DNA from: Leucobacter celer subsp. astrifaciens
GTDB lineage: Bacteria > Actinomycetota > Actinomycetes > Actinomycetales > Microbacteriaceae
Assembly: GCF_001273835.1 (NCBI RefSeq)
Contig: NZ_JHEI01000134.1
Coordinates: forward strand, 186,001 to 250,000
Direction: 5' to 3'
DNA: 64,000 bases
The position numbers were made by a program, and so were the translations under genes. Positions 49,908-58,338 of this stretch are shown in pieces. The notes under the pieces are model-generated. The model was not told the origin of the DNA, made no database searches, and was given only the letters and a program-made list of their open reading frames with translations. Position 1 is the first letter of the stretch. Each line of letters begins with the position of its first letter.

Positions 49908-50125
49908 AAGGGATGGGAACTTTCTCCGACACGCCAGTCGGGAACGAGAAAGGCTCCGCAGACGCGGAACCCAACCCAGCATGCCCACCACCACACGCGA
50001 ACCCGGGTGTAAGCGTCTCGTGAGACCCAATGCGCAAGGCTGTCACTCGCGTCTGAAACGCATGAAAACTTCCAGAAACAACGCAAAACGGCCACTAATC
50101 AGGCCGGAATGGATCCAGAAACGTC

Positions 50126-50160
50126 GAAAGCCTCCCACTCGCAATGAGTTGGAGGCTTTC
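50126..50160. terminator. Hairpin downstream of the OLD-type ATPase gene
   Basis: GAAAGCCTCC and GGAGGCTTTC form a 10-bp stem, with an inner ACTC/GAGT extension. It lies about 320 bases past the OLD gene stop, in a spacer (49908-50165) that otherwise shows no gene. Confidence 0.65.
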
Positions 50161-50165
50161 CGTCG

Positions 50166-50498
50166 GTGGAAGCAATTGGGCGCTGCGGGAACAGACGACC
50201 ACGGGTTCAGAAGCTAGTTTCCGCATGGAATCAAGGGAATCGGGGCGGTGCCGCCTCGGCGGGTGAGGCTCATGACGCTCTGATCTGCGCGTCGACAGAA
50301 CCAAGTAAACGACCTCGAACACGGCTTGCGGACAAGGAAGTGGACGCTATGCGAACAGCCCGAGCGCAGGGTGTCAGCGTGACTGCCCTCGCCCGGCAGT
50401 TCGGCGTGCATCGCGGCACCGTCTGGGCGAAGACCCGGCATCTTCGGCACCCTGAATCCAGCGAGACCCTGCAACGTGCTATGCGTCCGCTTGCGTGA
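50166..50498 (+). CDS. Small helix-turn-helix protein, resolvase C-terminal type (possible remnant)
   Basis: A frame of up to 110 codons. Only its second half is protein-like: PRTRLADKEVDAMRTARAQG then VSVTALARQFGVHRGTVWAKTRHL, the Hin/resolvase-type DNA-binding helix-turn-helix. The first half (from 50166) looks unstructured, and internal ATG/GTG starts are possible. The end overlaps the last 20 bases of the OLD gene on the other strand. It may be the tail of a deleted serine recombinase or a small stand-alone regulator. Confidence 0.45.
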   Translation: MEAIGRCGNRRPRVQKLVSAWNQGNRGGAASAGEAHDALICASTEPSKRPRTRLADKEVDAMRTARAQGVSVTALARQFGVHRGTVWAKTRHLRHPESSETLQRAMRPLA

Positions 50499-52482
50499 GA
50501 ATATATGGTTGCGCAAGGGCCGCCTCGAGCTTCTGTCGCAGATCCGATAGGAACCGCCTTCCTGCCGCATTCAAAGGAAGATCTTCGCCGAGCAACGCGA
50601 GTCTCGAAGCAATGATCTTATGGCTAACGCCGTGGGGCAGGTCAAGGTGGGCTTTAGCATAGTCGTCCACGGCCTTTGCGATCGTCACAGTCTTAGAGAG
50701 ACTTCCTAGGGGGATGCTCTTGTCCTGCTCAGCAAGGAAATCGTTGACGATCTTGAGGTACGTTGCACGATCGACCAAGTCTTCGATTGCTTTGCCTCGT
50801 GGTAGCTGGAACACGTGACCCTTAGGCACGCCAGCTGATACCAGTTGCTTCTTCTTGTCATCGCCCGACTTGTCTCCGTCGACGAGGAATGTTGTGATTA
50901 GTGCGACGGAGCTGATCGCCCGAGGCGCAGATAGATTTGAGAGCCCAAACGCAACTTGAAAGTCCAGCTGTGAGCCATCCGTAGCGTTCCTGAGCATTGT
51001 TGGCAGCAGAATCATCTCGCTCACGCCTTCGGCTAGGACCGCCCGTCTGAAGGCCGAGAACGCCGCTGCTTCAGCCCCCATTGCGAAGAGGAGGTGAGAG
51101 AAGCCCGGTTCGCTCTTGGTCCAGAAGTTGTTCTCAAGGGTGCTGGTTGCAGGGTCGCTCGGACTCCTTGCAACCACCCTGATTCCAGTTCCAAGGTCGA
51201 GTGGTAGGCACCCCGGCGAGTGTGTGGTGTATATGACCTTGTGTACCCGCAACTCTCGGGTCAAGACTCTCACGAGGTCCGCCTGGGCGTCATAGTGCAG
51301 GTTCCGCTCAGCCTCATCGATCATGAGGACTGGCGGGACTTCCAGATTGGCAGCGATCAGGAAGCACACGAGCCCGAGAAAGGTGCGGAGGCCATCACTT
51401 CGCTCGGCGATTGGCGTGACCGTGAAATCCGCGCTCTCCAGCTCCCGGATGTTGACTTCGAGAACACCGCCGACATTCAACGCGAGCTCGATCGTGAGCT
51501 TCGACTGTGTCCACATCGGTTGCAGTCGTGAACGCAGCGTTTCGTTCATCCGGCGTTCCAAGGTTCGCATCGTTGCAGGGTCGCCCCCAACTGCCGCGTT
51601 CCACACCGCATCGGCTGTGGTTCCTGCGACTGTAAGGAGGTTTCGAAGCGGTGCCGGAACCTGTGCGCGTAGCGAATCGTCGCTCAAGTTGTACGTCTCG
51701 GCCAGGTCGCGGTCGTCATCACTGAAGAGCACGAACTTTGGAACTCTCTTTACGAGCAACGCCCTCATGCTGTCGGGTGGGTCAGGGAGCTCACCCGCTT
51801 CCGCAGCCAGTTGAAGGAGTTGAATGGTCTTCTCAACACAGCCACGCGCCTTCGTGAGCTTTGCCGACCGGACATCAATTTGGTTGATCTGTTCGATCGC
51901 GGATTCCAGATCCGATATGACGCCCCGGCACCTTGCGACGCGCTCGTCATTCCATGCAGCGTCGTCGAGGTCAACTGCCAATTGCGCGTCGCGGAGAAGA
52001 GGTTCGAGCTGTTCAATCTCGTGCTCGGTAAGCAGTTCTGAGGCATCGGCACGTGCAACTTCGGCCTTCTGAATCGATTCGAACGCCTTCGCAAATGGCA
52101 GTGGGTTCCTAGTGATGGTGGTCGAAATACCTGTGACTTGTCTCCCATCCTTGCGGCGGGAGACGCGAAACTCAGTCACCGACTTGAGGTCGATCACGGC
52201 ACTCGGGTCAATTTCGAGGGTTTGCAAAGCCTCAATGTCGTCGGCGTCGACTCTGAAGCGCGCTCGAGCAACAAGCGCATCGTCGTCAGGTCGCGTCCGA
52301 CGGTTCTGGTCACGCAAGGCCAGAGGAACATCGCCATCCTGCGTCAGCCACTCCAACCCACGAAGTACACTGCTCTTGCCGGATTCGTTCGGGCCGATGA
52401 ACGCGATCGTATGCCCATCCACATTGCAGGACGCTCGGTCGAGCCGCTTGTAGCCATTGAACTCAATGGTTGACAACTGCAT
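50479..52482 (-). CDS. OLD-family ATPase/TOPRIM nuclease
   Basis: A 667-aa protein. The ABC-type ATPase has Walker A GPNESGKSS (30-38), SERSDGLRTFLGL-like signature and Walker B PPVLMIDEAERNLH. A TOPRIM nuclease domain follows: Glu in LAEGVSEMILLP, then FLVDGDKSGDD. OLD nucleases cleave DNA and protect against phages, alone or in systems such as Gabija. No gajB-type helicase is adjacent; instead it sits 67 bases downstream of hsdR on the same strand, at the end of the restriction locus. A defence role is inferred from context and family. Confidence 0.87.
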   Translation of the reverse strand: MQLSTIEFNGYKRLDRASCNVDGHTIAFIGPNESGKSSVLRGLEWLTQDGDVPLALRDQNRRTRPDDDALVARARFRVDADDIEALQTLEIDPSAVIDLKSVTEFRVSRRKDGRQVTGISTTITRNPLPFAKAFESIQKAEVARADASELLTEHEIEQLEPLLRDAQLAVDLDDAAWNDERVARCRGVISDLESAIEQINQIDVRSAKLTKARGCVEKTIQLLQLAAEAGELPDPPDSMRALLVKRVPKFVLFSDDDRDLAETYNLSDDSLRAQVPAPLRNLLTVAGTTADAVWNAAVGGDPATMRTLERRMNETLRSRLQPMWTQSKLTIELALNVGGVLEVNIRELESADFTVTPIAERSDGLRTFLGLVCFLIAANLEVPPVLMIDEAERNLHYDAQADLVRVLTRELRVHKVIYTTHSPGCLPLDLGTGIRVVARSPSDPATSTLENNFWTKSEPGFSHLLFAMGAEAAAFSAFRRAVLAEGVSEMILLPTMLRNATDGSQLDFQVAFGLSNLSAPRAISSVALITTFLVDGDKSGDDKKKQLVSAGVPKGHVFQLPRGKAIEDLVDRATYLKIVNDFLAEQDKSIPLGSLSKTVTIAKAVDDYAKAHLDLPHGVSHKIIASRLALLGEDLPLNAAGRRFLSDLRQKLEAALAQPYILTQADA

Positions 52483-52549
52483 CAGAGGGCCTCCCTCTCG
52501 TCCAGAGTGTCCCGTTTGTCTGCTTCAAGATGAAACGACACCTCGGTGC

Positions 52550-55486
52550 TCACGCGCTCTTCCTGTACGTTGCGTTGAACACGGCGTCTGCGAGCCACCG
52601 TTTGAAGCTCTCGTTGTCCTGGAACTCTTTGAAGAGCTGCGTGTCATCTGCGATGAGCCGCAGCATGACCTGGCCGAGTGCGCGGTCGCTCTCGACGCGT
52701 GCGTTCGCCGGGTCATTGTTCACCTGCGCGTTCTGGTAGGCCTCATCTTCGGCTACGAGGCGTGGAATCTCTTCAGTGATGAAGCGTTCGACACGGTCGG
52801 CGTCGTTCCACTCGATGTTGCCGAAGTGGGCGTTGAAGCTCTTGACGATCTCGGAAAGTCTCTCCAGCTCGGGCGTCGCCAGCATTCCACCGCCCGCTGC
52901 GGGAACCGGGTCGAGGAGGCCGTCCTCATCGTCGAGCACGATCTTCATCGCGGTGAGCTTTTCAGCGCGATATGACTCAAGGTCGATGTTCTCCAGGATG
53001 CCGGCGGCGAGGTCTTCCTCTTTCGGAGCGGGGAGCTTCGGCACGAGATGGTCGAGGAAGATCGAGCGCTTCTCCCACTCGGGGCTGCCGTAGGGCAGCA
53101 CTGTGGAGAGGAAGTTGTAAGTGCGCAGGAACGCTTTGGCGTCGCCTTTGAACTCCACCTGGTCGTCCTCGTCAGGCAGTTCGACGTACTCCGCGACGCA
53201 CGCGTCGAGGATGGGGTCAAGTTGGTCGCGAGGCTCTCCCGCCAGGTAGCGCGCAACAAACTCGTCGACGTGCTCCGGTGTGTAGACGCCGAAGGCGTCG
53301 AGGTCGTTAACGAGGTCGTGCAACTTGTTGGGGTCCGTCTCTTCGGCGAGCACGGTGGTGCGGTAGTACGGATCGAAGGCGCGCTGGATGTCTTCGGCAT
53401 CGTTGGCGAAGTCGAGCACGAACGTCTCGTGCTTGGCTGGATGTGCCCGGTTCAACCGTGAGAGCGTCTGCACCGCGAGCACGCCCGACAGGGTCTTGTC
53501 GACGTACATAGTGTGAAGCAGCGGTTCGTCGTATCCGGTCTGGAACTTGTTGGCGACGACGAGGATGCGGTACGGGTCGGTCTTGATCTGCTCAGCGATG
53601 GCACGGGAGGGGAAGCCGTTGAGGCTCGCCTCAGTGACCTGCACCCCCTTGTAGTCGTGTTCGCCTGAGAACGCGACGATCACCTTGTAGGGGCTCTTGC
53701 GTGCCGCCAGTGCGTCGCGAATGGCGTGGAAGTACTCGATGCACCGCGGGATGGATGAAGTGACGACCATGGCACGGGCCTGCCCGCCGATCTTCTGCTT
53801 CGCGATCACCTGACCGAGGAAGTGCTCGACCATGATGTCGGACTTCTGCGCAATCGCGTGCTGGTTACCTTCCACGTAGGCTCGCAGCTTCTTCGAGGCT
53901 CGCTTCACGTCGAACTCGGGGTCGTCCTCGACGGTCTTCATCAGCTTGTAATAGCTGCCCACCGGCGTGTAGCTCGCGAGCACGTCTACGATGAAGCCCT
54001 CTTGGATGGCCTGCTTCATCGTGTAGGAGTGGAATGGGCGGTGACCGACCGTACCCTCGGGGTTCGTGACCGATTCACCGAACATCTCCAGCGTTTTGTT
54101 CTTCGGCGTCGCGGTGAACGCGAAGTAGCTCGCATTCGGCAGCAGTTTCTTTGATTCGATGATCCGGTTGATCTGATCCTCGACGCTGTACTCTTCGTCT
54201 GCATCCGCGCCGCCGCCGAGTGCGCGGGACACGGCGGCGGAGGTCTTCGAACCTTGGGAGGAATGGGCCTCGTCGATGACGATGGCGAAGTTGCGGCCCT
54301 GATGTTCGGATCCGATGTCATCCAGGATGTACGGGAACTTCTGCACCGTGGTGACGATGATCTTCTTGCCCGCCGTAATCGCCCGGCGAAGGTCTCCAGA
54401 GCGATCCGCGTGAACGACCGTCGACCCGACTTGCAGGAAGGACTTGATGGTCTGGGAGAGCTGATCGTCAAGGATCACCCGATCGGTGACGACGATGACG
54501 GAGTCAAAGGCCACGGATCCCTGGTGTGTGGCCTCAACGAGCTGGTGGACGAGCCAGGCGATCGAGTTTGACTTGCCGCTGCCCGCAGAGTGCTGGATGA
54601 GGTATCGCCTGCCAGCGCCGTTCTCGGCGACATCAGCCAGTAGCATCCGCACCACATCGAGCTGGTGGTACCGCGGGAAGATCGCCTTCGCGGACCGCTT
54701 GCCCGTCTTCGGGTTTTTCTCGGTGACGACCTGTGCGTAGTTCTCGATGATGCCCGCAAGGCTCTCAGGGGCAAGGACGCCCCGCCACAGGTAGTCGGTC
54801 ATCACCCCGTCGGGGTTGGGCGGGTTCCCTGCGCCGTCGTTGAAGCCCTGATCGAAGGGCAGGAACCACGACGACTTACCCTTGAGCTGCGTGCAGAACC
54901 GCACCCGCTGGTCGTCGAGAGCGAAGTGCGCGATCGTGCGCCCGAACGAGAACAGCGGCTCTCTCGGATCCCGATCCCGCTGGTATTGCTGCACAGCGTC
55001 ATCAACGGTCTGCTTGGTGATGTTGTTCTTCAACTCGAAGGTGAACACCGGCAGGCCGTTGACGAACGCCACCAGGTCGACGGCGTCACCCCGGTTGCTG
55101 GGACTGTGATGCACCTGGCGAGTGATGACGAAACGGTTCGCAGCGAACAGCTCGACGGCCTTCGTGTTGCCGTCGGTCGCGGTCGGGTAGTACAGGTCAA
55201 TGTGCTGGCCGAGGTGGTCGAGCCCGTTGCGCAGCAGGTGGACCACGCCGCGCTTGGTGATCTCCCCCTGTAGCCGGGCGAGGAACTTGTGCCTCGACGG
55301 CGACGCCTCTCCAAGGCCTAGCGACGCGGCAAACTGCGGCTGCGTGGTCGCAATGAACTCGCTGAGATGGGTGAGGTCAAGCGCATACGACGAGTCGTAA
55401 GCACTGGCAGCGCCCTCAACCCAGCCGCCCTCGACCATCTGGTCGATGATGAGTGCTTCGAGGCTCGCTTCGTTGAGTCGCTGCAT
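52550..55486 (-). CDS. hsdR: Type I restriction enzyme, R (motor/nuclease) subunit
   Basis: A 978-aa HsdR. The N-terminal PD-(D/E)xK nuclease has Asp137, Glu151 and Lys153 (DLVAFVNGLPVFTFELK). The superfamily 2 motor has Walker A SAGSGKS (about 300-306), DEAH (405-408), the TATPKNKT motif and the C-terminal helicase lobe. Cleavage follows DNA translocation when the target is unmethylated. It starts three bases after the HigA-like gene, and is separated from hsdS by the toxin-antitoxin pair. Frame intact. Confidence 0.95.
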   Translation of the reverse strand: MQRLNEASLEALIIDQMVEGGWVEGAASAYDSSYALDLTHLSEFIATTQPQFAASLGLGEASPSRHKFLARLQGEITKRGVVHLLRNGLDHLGQHIDLYYPTATDGNTKAVELFAANRFVITRQVHHSPSNRGDAVDLVAFVNGLPVFTFELKNNITKQTVDDAVQQYQRDRDPREPLFSFGRTIAHFALDDQRVRFCTQLKGKSSWFLPFDQGFNDGAGNPPNPDGVMTDYLWRGVLAPESLAGIIENYAQVVTEKNPKTGKRSAKAIFPRYHQLDVVRMLLADVAENGAGRRYLIQHSAGSGKSNSIAWLVHQLVEATHQGSVAFDSVIVVTDRVILDDQLSQTIKSFLQVGSTVVHADRSGDLRRAITAGKKIIVTTVQKFPYILDDIGSEHQGRNFAIVIDEAHSSQGSKTSAAVSRALGGGADADEEYSVEDQINRIIESKKLLPNASYFAFTATPKNKTLEMFGESVTNPEGTVGHRPFHSYTMKQAIQEGFIVDVLASYTPVGSYYKLMKTVEDDPEFDVKRASKKLRAYVEGNQHAIAQKSDIMVEHFLGQVIAKQKIGGQARAMVVTSSIPRCIEYFHAIRDALAARKSPYKVIVAFSGEHDYKGVQVTEASLNGFPSRAIAEQIKTDPYRILVVANKFQTGYDEPLLHTMYVDKTLSGVLAVQTLSRLNRAHPAKHETFVLDFANDAEDIQRAFDPYYRTTVLAEETDPNKLHDLVNDLDAFGVYTPEHVDEFVARYLAGEPRDQLDPILDACVAEYVELPDEDDQVEFKGDAKAFLRTYNFLSTVLPYGSPEWEKRSIFLDHLVPKLPAPKEEDLAAGILENIDLESYRAEKLTAMKIVLDDEDGLLDPVPAAGGGMLATPELERLSEIVKSFNAHFGNIEWNDADRVERFITEEIPRLVAEDEAYQNAQVNNDPANARVESDRALGQVMLRLIADDTQLFKEFQDNESFKRWLADAVFNATYRKSA

Positions 55487-55489
55487 GGG

Positions 55490-56560
55490 TTACTCCTCGC
55501 TTTCGTTGGAGTCCCACTGGAGCGTGACCTTGAGTTCTTGACCCCAGGCGAAGTCGGTGGTCAGTCTCTGAGCCTGTCCGAGGACGATGCTCGGTGCGAT
55601 ACCCAGTTCGGTGGCGAGTTCGCGCACGGCGCCGATATTGCGTCCGGTCGGTAGCCGGTCCCGATAGTGCTCGGGTACGAGCGTTGATGAGGCGAACGCA
55701 TCGGCTTCGGCCTCGGCTTGATCGCCCGCGCCTTGCAGGAAGACCGCCTTGTGGCTGTGCAGGAGAACGTGCCCAAGCTCATGGAAGAGCGTGAACCACA
55801 GCTGGTCGTCCTTCTTTCCCCGCACAGACAACTGCACCACCGGATGCCCATTGATCCACCGCGTCGCCCCATGCACTCCGAATCCTGGAATCGGTGGGAT
55901 AAGGCAGAGCGCAACACCGACACCCCGAAGGAGTTCAGTCACCTCGTCAATCGCTTCGACAGGGTTGGGGTGTGCGGTAAGCGCGCGCAACTCAGGGAGG
56001 ATCGCTTCGAGGCCGGCCTTGTCGTAGTTGCCGAGCTTGTCGAGACCAGCGTGGCGTTCACCGAGGGCGAGCCAGGTAGCCCGCTCGTACGCTTTGTCCG
56101 AGGCCAAAGTCGCCTTACGGTACGCCACCTTGCCGTGCACCCAGGTTGCATCAAACGCGTCAAGGTGAGCGATCCCGAAGATCTCCAACACCTCTCGGAC
56201 CGTGCCTGCCTTATCGCCCGCAGGCGCCGAGATGAACTTCCACTTACGCAAATACGCCAGCGGAAGCAACTTCGCCTGCTCGTGCTGTACCGCGAGTTTG
56301 TCGGTCTCCGCGAGGCGAGCTAAATCCTCGCGATAGCCCGCCTCGAAGCGGTTCCAGATCCGAGCGGGGATGCCCGTGACTCGCTCCAATCCCAACGCGA
56401 CAGTGGCCGATAGGGGGGCCCTGCCAGAGAGCAGCTCGGAGACGTGCTTCGGGGTTACGTCGAGACGGCGTGCCAGCTCGGCGGCGTTGATGCCCTGGTC
56501 GTCGAGCCACTCCTCGATGTGGTCGCCAGGCGAAACAGCGTAGTCAGGAAGGGTAGTCAT
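55490..56560 (-). CDS. HigA-type XRE antitoxin fused to ImmA/IrrE metallopeptidase domain
   Basis: A 356-aa protein. The helix-turn-helix lies at residues 13-62 (GINAAELARRLDVTPKHVSE, LLSGRAPLSATVAL), as in HigA. A middle helical region follows, and the C-terminal ImmA/IrrE-like zinc peptidase has H260-E-L-G-H264 and a downstream Glu-rich helix (AEAEADAFASSTLVP). Fusions of this type serve as antitoxins and may be proteolytic switches. The RelE/HigB-like gene ends 11 bases upstream, so the toxin comes first, the order typical of higBA. The pair lies inside a type I restriction operon. Confidence 0.9.
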   Translation of the reverse strand: MTTLPDYAVSPGDHIEEWLDDQGINAAELARRLDVTPKHVSELLSGRAPLSATVALGLERVTGIPARIWNRFEAGYREDLARLAETDKLAVQHEQAKLLPLAYLRKWKFISAPAGDKAGTVREVLEIFGIAHLDAFDATWVHGKVAYRKATLASDKAYERATWLALGERHAGLDKLGNYDKAGLEAILPELRALTAHPNPVEAIDEVTELLRGVGVALCLIPPIPGFGVHGATRWINGHPVVQLSVRGKKDDQLWFTLFHELGHVLLHSHKAVFLQGAGDQAEAEADAFASSTLVPEHYRDRLPTGRNIGAVRELATELGIAPSIVLGQAQRLTTDFAWGQELKVTLQWDSNESEE

Positions 56561-56571
56561 GTCAGCTCCTC

Positions 56572-56865
56572 TCAGTGATAGTCAACGATCTCGAGTATTT
56601 CCACTACGGCGGCCGTCTCAGAAAGTGGCCTCACAACCACTCGCCAGTTTCCGGTCAAGCGGCCCGCCCACTGCCCGGCACGATCCGCTGTCTTTGAGTC
56701 CCATTTGCCTGCAAGCAAGAGCAAGTCGCTCACCTTCTCGACTTGCCGCAACTCATTGAGGCGCAGCTTCAGAGCCTTCGCGCGCTGCGCGCCGAGCTTG
56801 CGCTGCATGTAGCGCGCATCGGTGCATTGACGCTCCAGCTCGTTGTCCGCATACCTCAACTCCAT
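56572..56865 (-). CDS. RelE/HigB-like toxin
   Basis: A 97-aa protein of the RelE/ParE superfamily. It starts MELRYADNELERQCTDA, and its core is LRLNELRQVEKVSDLLLL and TGNWRVVVRPLSETAAVVEI. The basic and aromatic positions expected of an mRNA interferase (Arg in NWRVVVRP, Tyr near the C-terminus in VDYH) are present. HigB toxins cut mRNA on the ribosome. Followed directly by the HigA-ImmA/IrrE gene. Spacing to hsdS is 51 bases downstream. Confidence 0.87.
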   Translation of the reverse strand: MELRYADNELERQCTDARYMQRKLGAQRAKALKLRLNELRQVEKVSDLLLLAGKWDSKTADRAGQWAGRLTGNWRVVVRPLSETAAVVEILEIVDYH

Positions 56866-56916
56866 GGTGTTACCTATATCGTAACACTCATTGATTGATC
56901 TGGGTAGTGATGCACA

Positions 56917-58338
56917 TCAGTCATCGGCAAGTTCCTCCTCGCGGAAGTCACTCTCTAGAGTGCGAATCGGGTCGTCCAGATGGCTACTTTCGTACTCTGG
57001 CGCCTCAGGAAGCATCGCCGCGATCGCACGCACGTCAACTTGACCTGTCACCACGTCAGCCACGAGACGCGTGCGGAACTCTTGAAGGAGAGTGATCTCT
57101 CGTTCAGTCTTTTCGATAGCTGATGCCGCGCTCGAGTCCAAGCCATGGACACGGTTGACGATCTCCCGCTGCTCTGCGAGCGACGGTAGTGCGATCCAGA
57201 GGTTCGCGATCACCCCCTGACCAATGTTCTGCATCGAATGGCTCGCGCCGACGGCACCTGCCTCGACCTGGTCACGAGCGCTTCGGGTCGACATCGCGAG
57301 AGCCAAGAACTCACTATCCACTAGGGATGACCGAACCTTCAGACGAAATGTCTTGTCCGAGAACATCAGCTTTGGTCGGGGCTGTAGCGCGACTGCTGCG
57401 GAGCCCACGAGCTCTCGAGTGTTTGCACGGCTGACGAGCAGATCTCCATGCTGAATCTCAAGGTTGGGCTTCGGGCGCAACCCGGCGGAGAGCTTCTTGT
57501 TCTCTCCAGGTCTGAAGCGCCCGTAGTTCGAGCATCCCGCCTTCATAATGCCCCATTCGTCGTCGGATGCAGCTTGTGCGTCGCATTGGGGCGACCACCC
57601 CTGTTCGATGCCTTGAAGAACCTGCTTGGTCCTCACGATGGCCCAACCCGCAGGAGCCGCTGGTATCCATGGGAGTGTTGTCGTGGCGGCCTTGGGCGAG
57701 TCTGAGCCACGGACAACGAAGTCTCTCTCGCCACTGATCTGCTCTCTGACTAGGGCTATAAGGCGGCGCTTGGCGGCGATGGCCTTGTCGATGCGGGCGT
57801 TCGCTTGGGCGAGGTACCTTACGATCGCCGCCTGCTCCTCCGGCGGCGGCACGAGGCACGGCATTCGCTTGAGGTCAGGCCAACCCAGTTGTTGGCGTAG
57901 ACCACTTCCCATACCGTAAATCCGTTTCGACGAATCGACGACGGCGAGGTAGTGGTACGCGTAGGCATCGCTCCAAACTCCGTGGGCACGGAGCCCGATG
58001 TAGGCCGAGGTGATGATCCCTCGCTCGTTCACCTGACCTACCCGAATGCTGGTCTGATCGTTCTGAAGGTCAGTGGGGCGTATGACAATGTCGCCCGGAT
58101 CGAGAATCTGGTAACTCTCGTAGGAATCAGGAACAAGACCTCGCTGCTTCTCGACGGGTTTCACTACGACCCGACCAAAGCTGAGGGACAAGACCTGCGA
58201 CTCGACGAGGCCGTGATTCTTACGCCGATTCTCCTCAAGGACGGCGAGTCCGGGATGGGTCTCCCAGTGACTTGGTGCCTTCGCGTCCCAGAACTGATTC
58301 ACCGTCATCTCTGAGTATCGCGGAAGATCTCTGAACAT
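56917..58338 (-). CDS. hsdS: Type I restriction-modification specificity subunit
   Basis: A 473-aa HsdS that selects the two half-sites. It has two target-recognition domains (about residues 1-160 and 225-400), each followed by a conserved helical spacer. The first ends with LVPPPEEQAAIVRYLAQANARIDKAI, the second with LPSLAEQREIVNRV and the coiled-coil. Start at ATG 58338, which overlaps the DUF262 stop (TGATG) and follows GGGGAGGAGTG, an excellent ribosome site; the longer frame is rejected. Encoded after hsdM and DUF262. Confidence 0.94.
   Translation of the reverse strand: MFRDLPRYSEMTVNQFWDAKAPSHWETHPGLAVLEENRRKNHGLVESQVLSLSFGRVVVKPVEKQRGLVPDSYESYQILDPGDIVIRPTDLQNDQTSIRVGQVNERGIITSAYIGLRAHGVWSDAYAYHYLAVVDSSKRIYGMGSGLRQQLGWPDLKRMPCLVPPPEEQAAIVRYLAQANARIDKAIAAKRRLIALVREQISGERDFVVRGSDSPKAATTTLPWIPAAPAGWAIVRTKQVLQGIEQGWSPQCDAQAASDDEWGIMKAGCSNYGRFRPGENKKLSAGLRPKPNLEIQHGDLLVSRANTRELVGSAAVALQPRPKLMFSDKTFRLKVRSSLVDSEFLALAMSTRSARDQVEAGAVGASHSMQNIGQGVIANLWIALPSLAEQREIVNRVHGLDSSAASAIEKTEREITLLQEFRTRLVADVVTGQVDVRAIAAMLPEAPEYESSHLDDPIRTLESDFREEELADD

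Noticed and set aside
50050..50220. Possible CRISPR-like or tandem repeat array near the hairpin
   Set aside because: Only one dyad is present; no regular repeat-spacer pattern here or elsewhere in the window.
50479..52482. Gabija system (GajA/GajB)
   Set aside because: The ATPase/TOPRIM protein fits OLD, but no UvrD-like gajB gene is adjacent.
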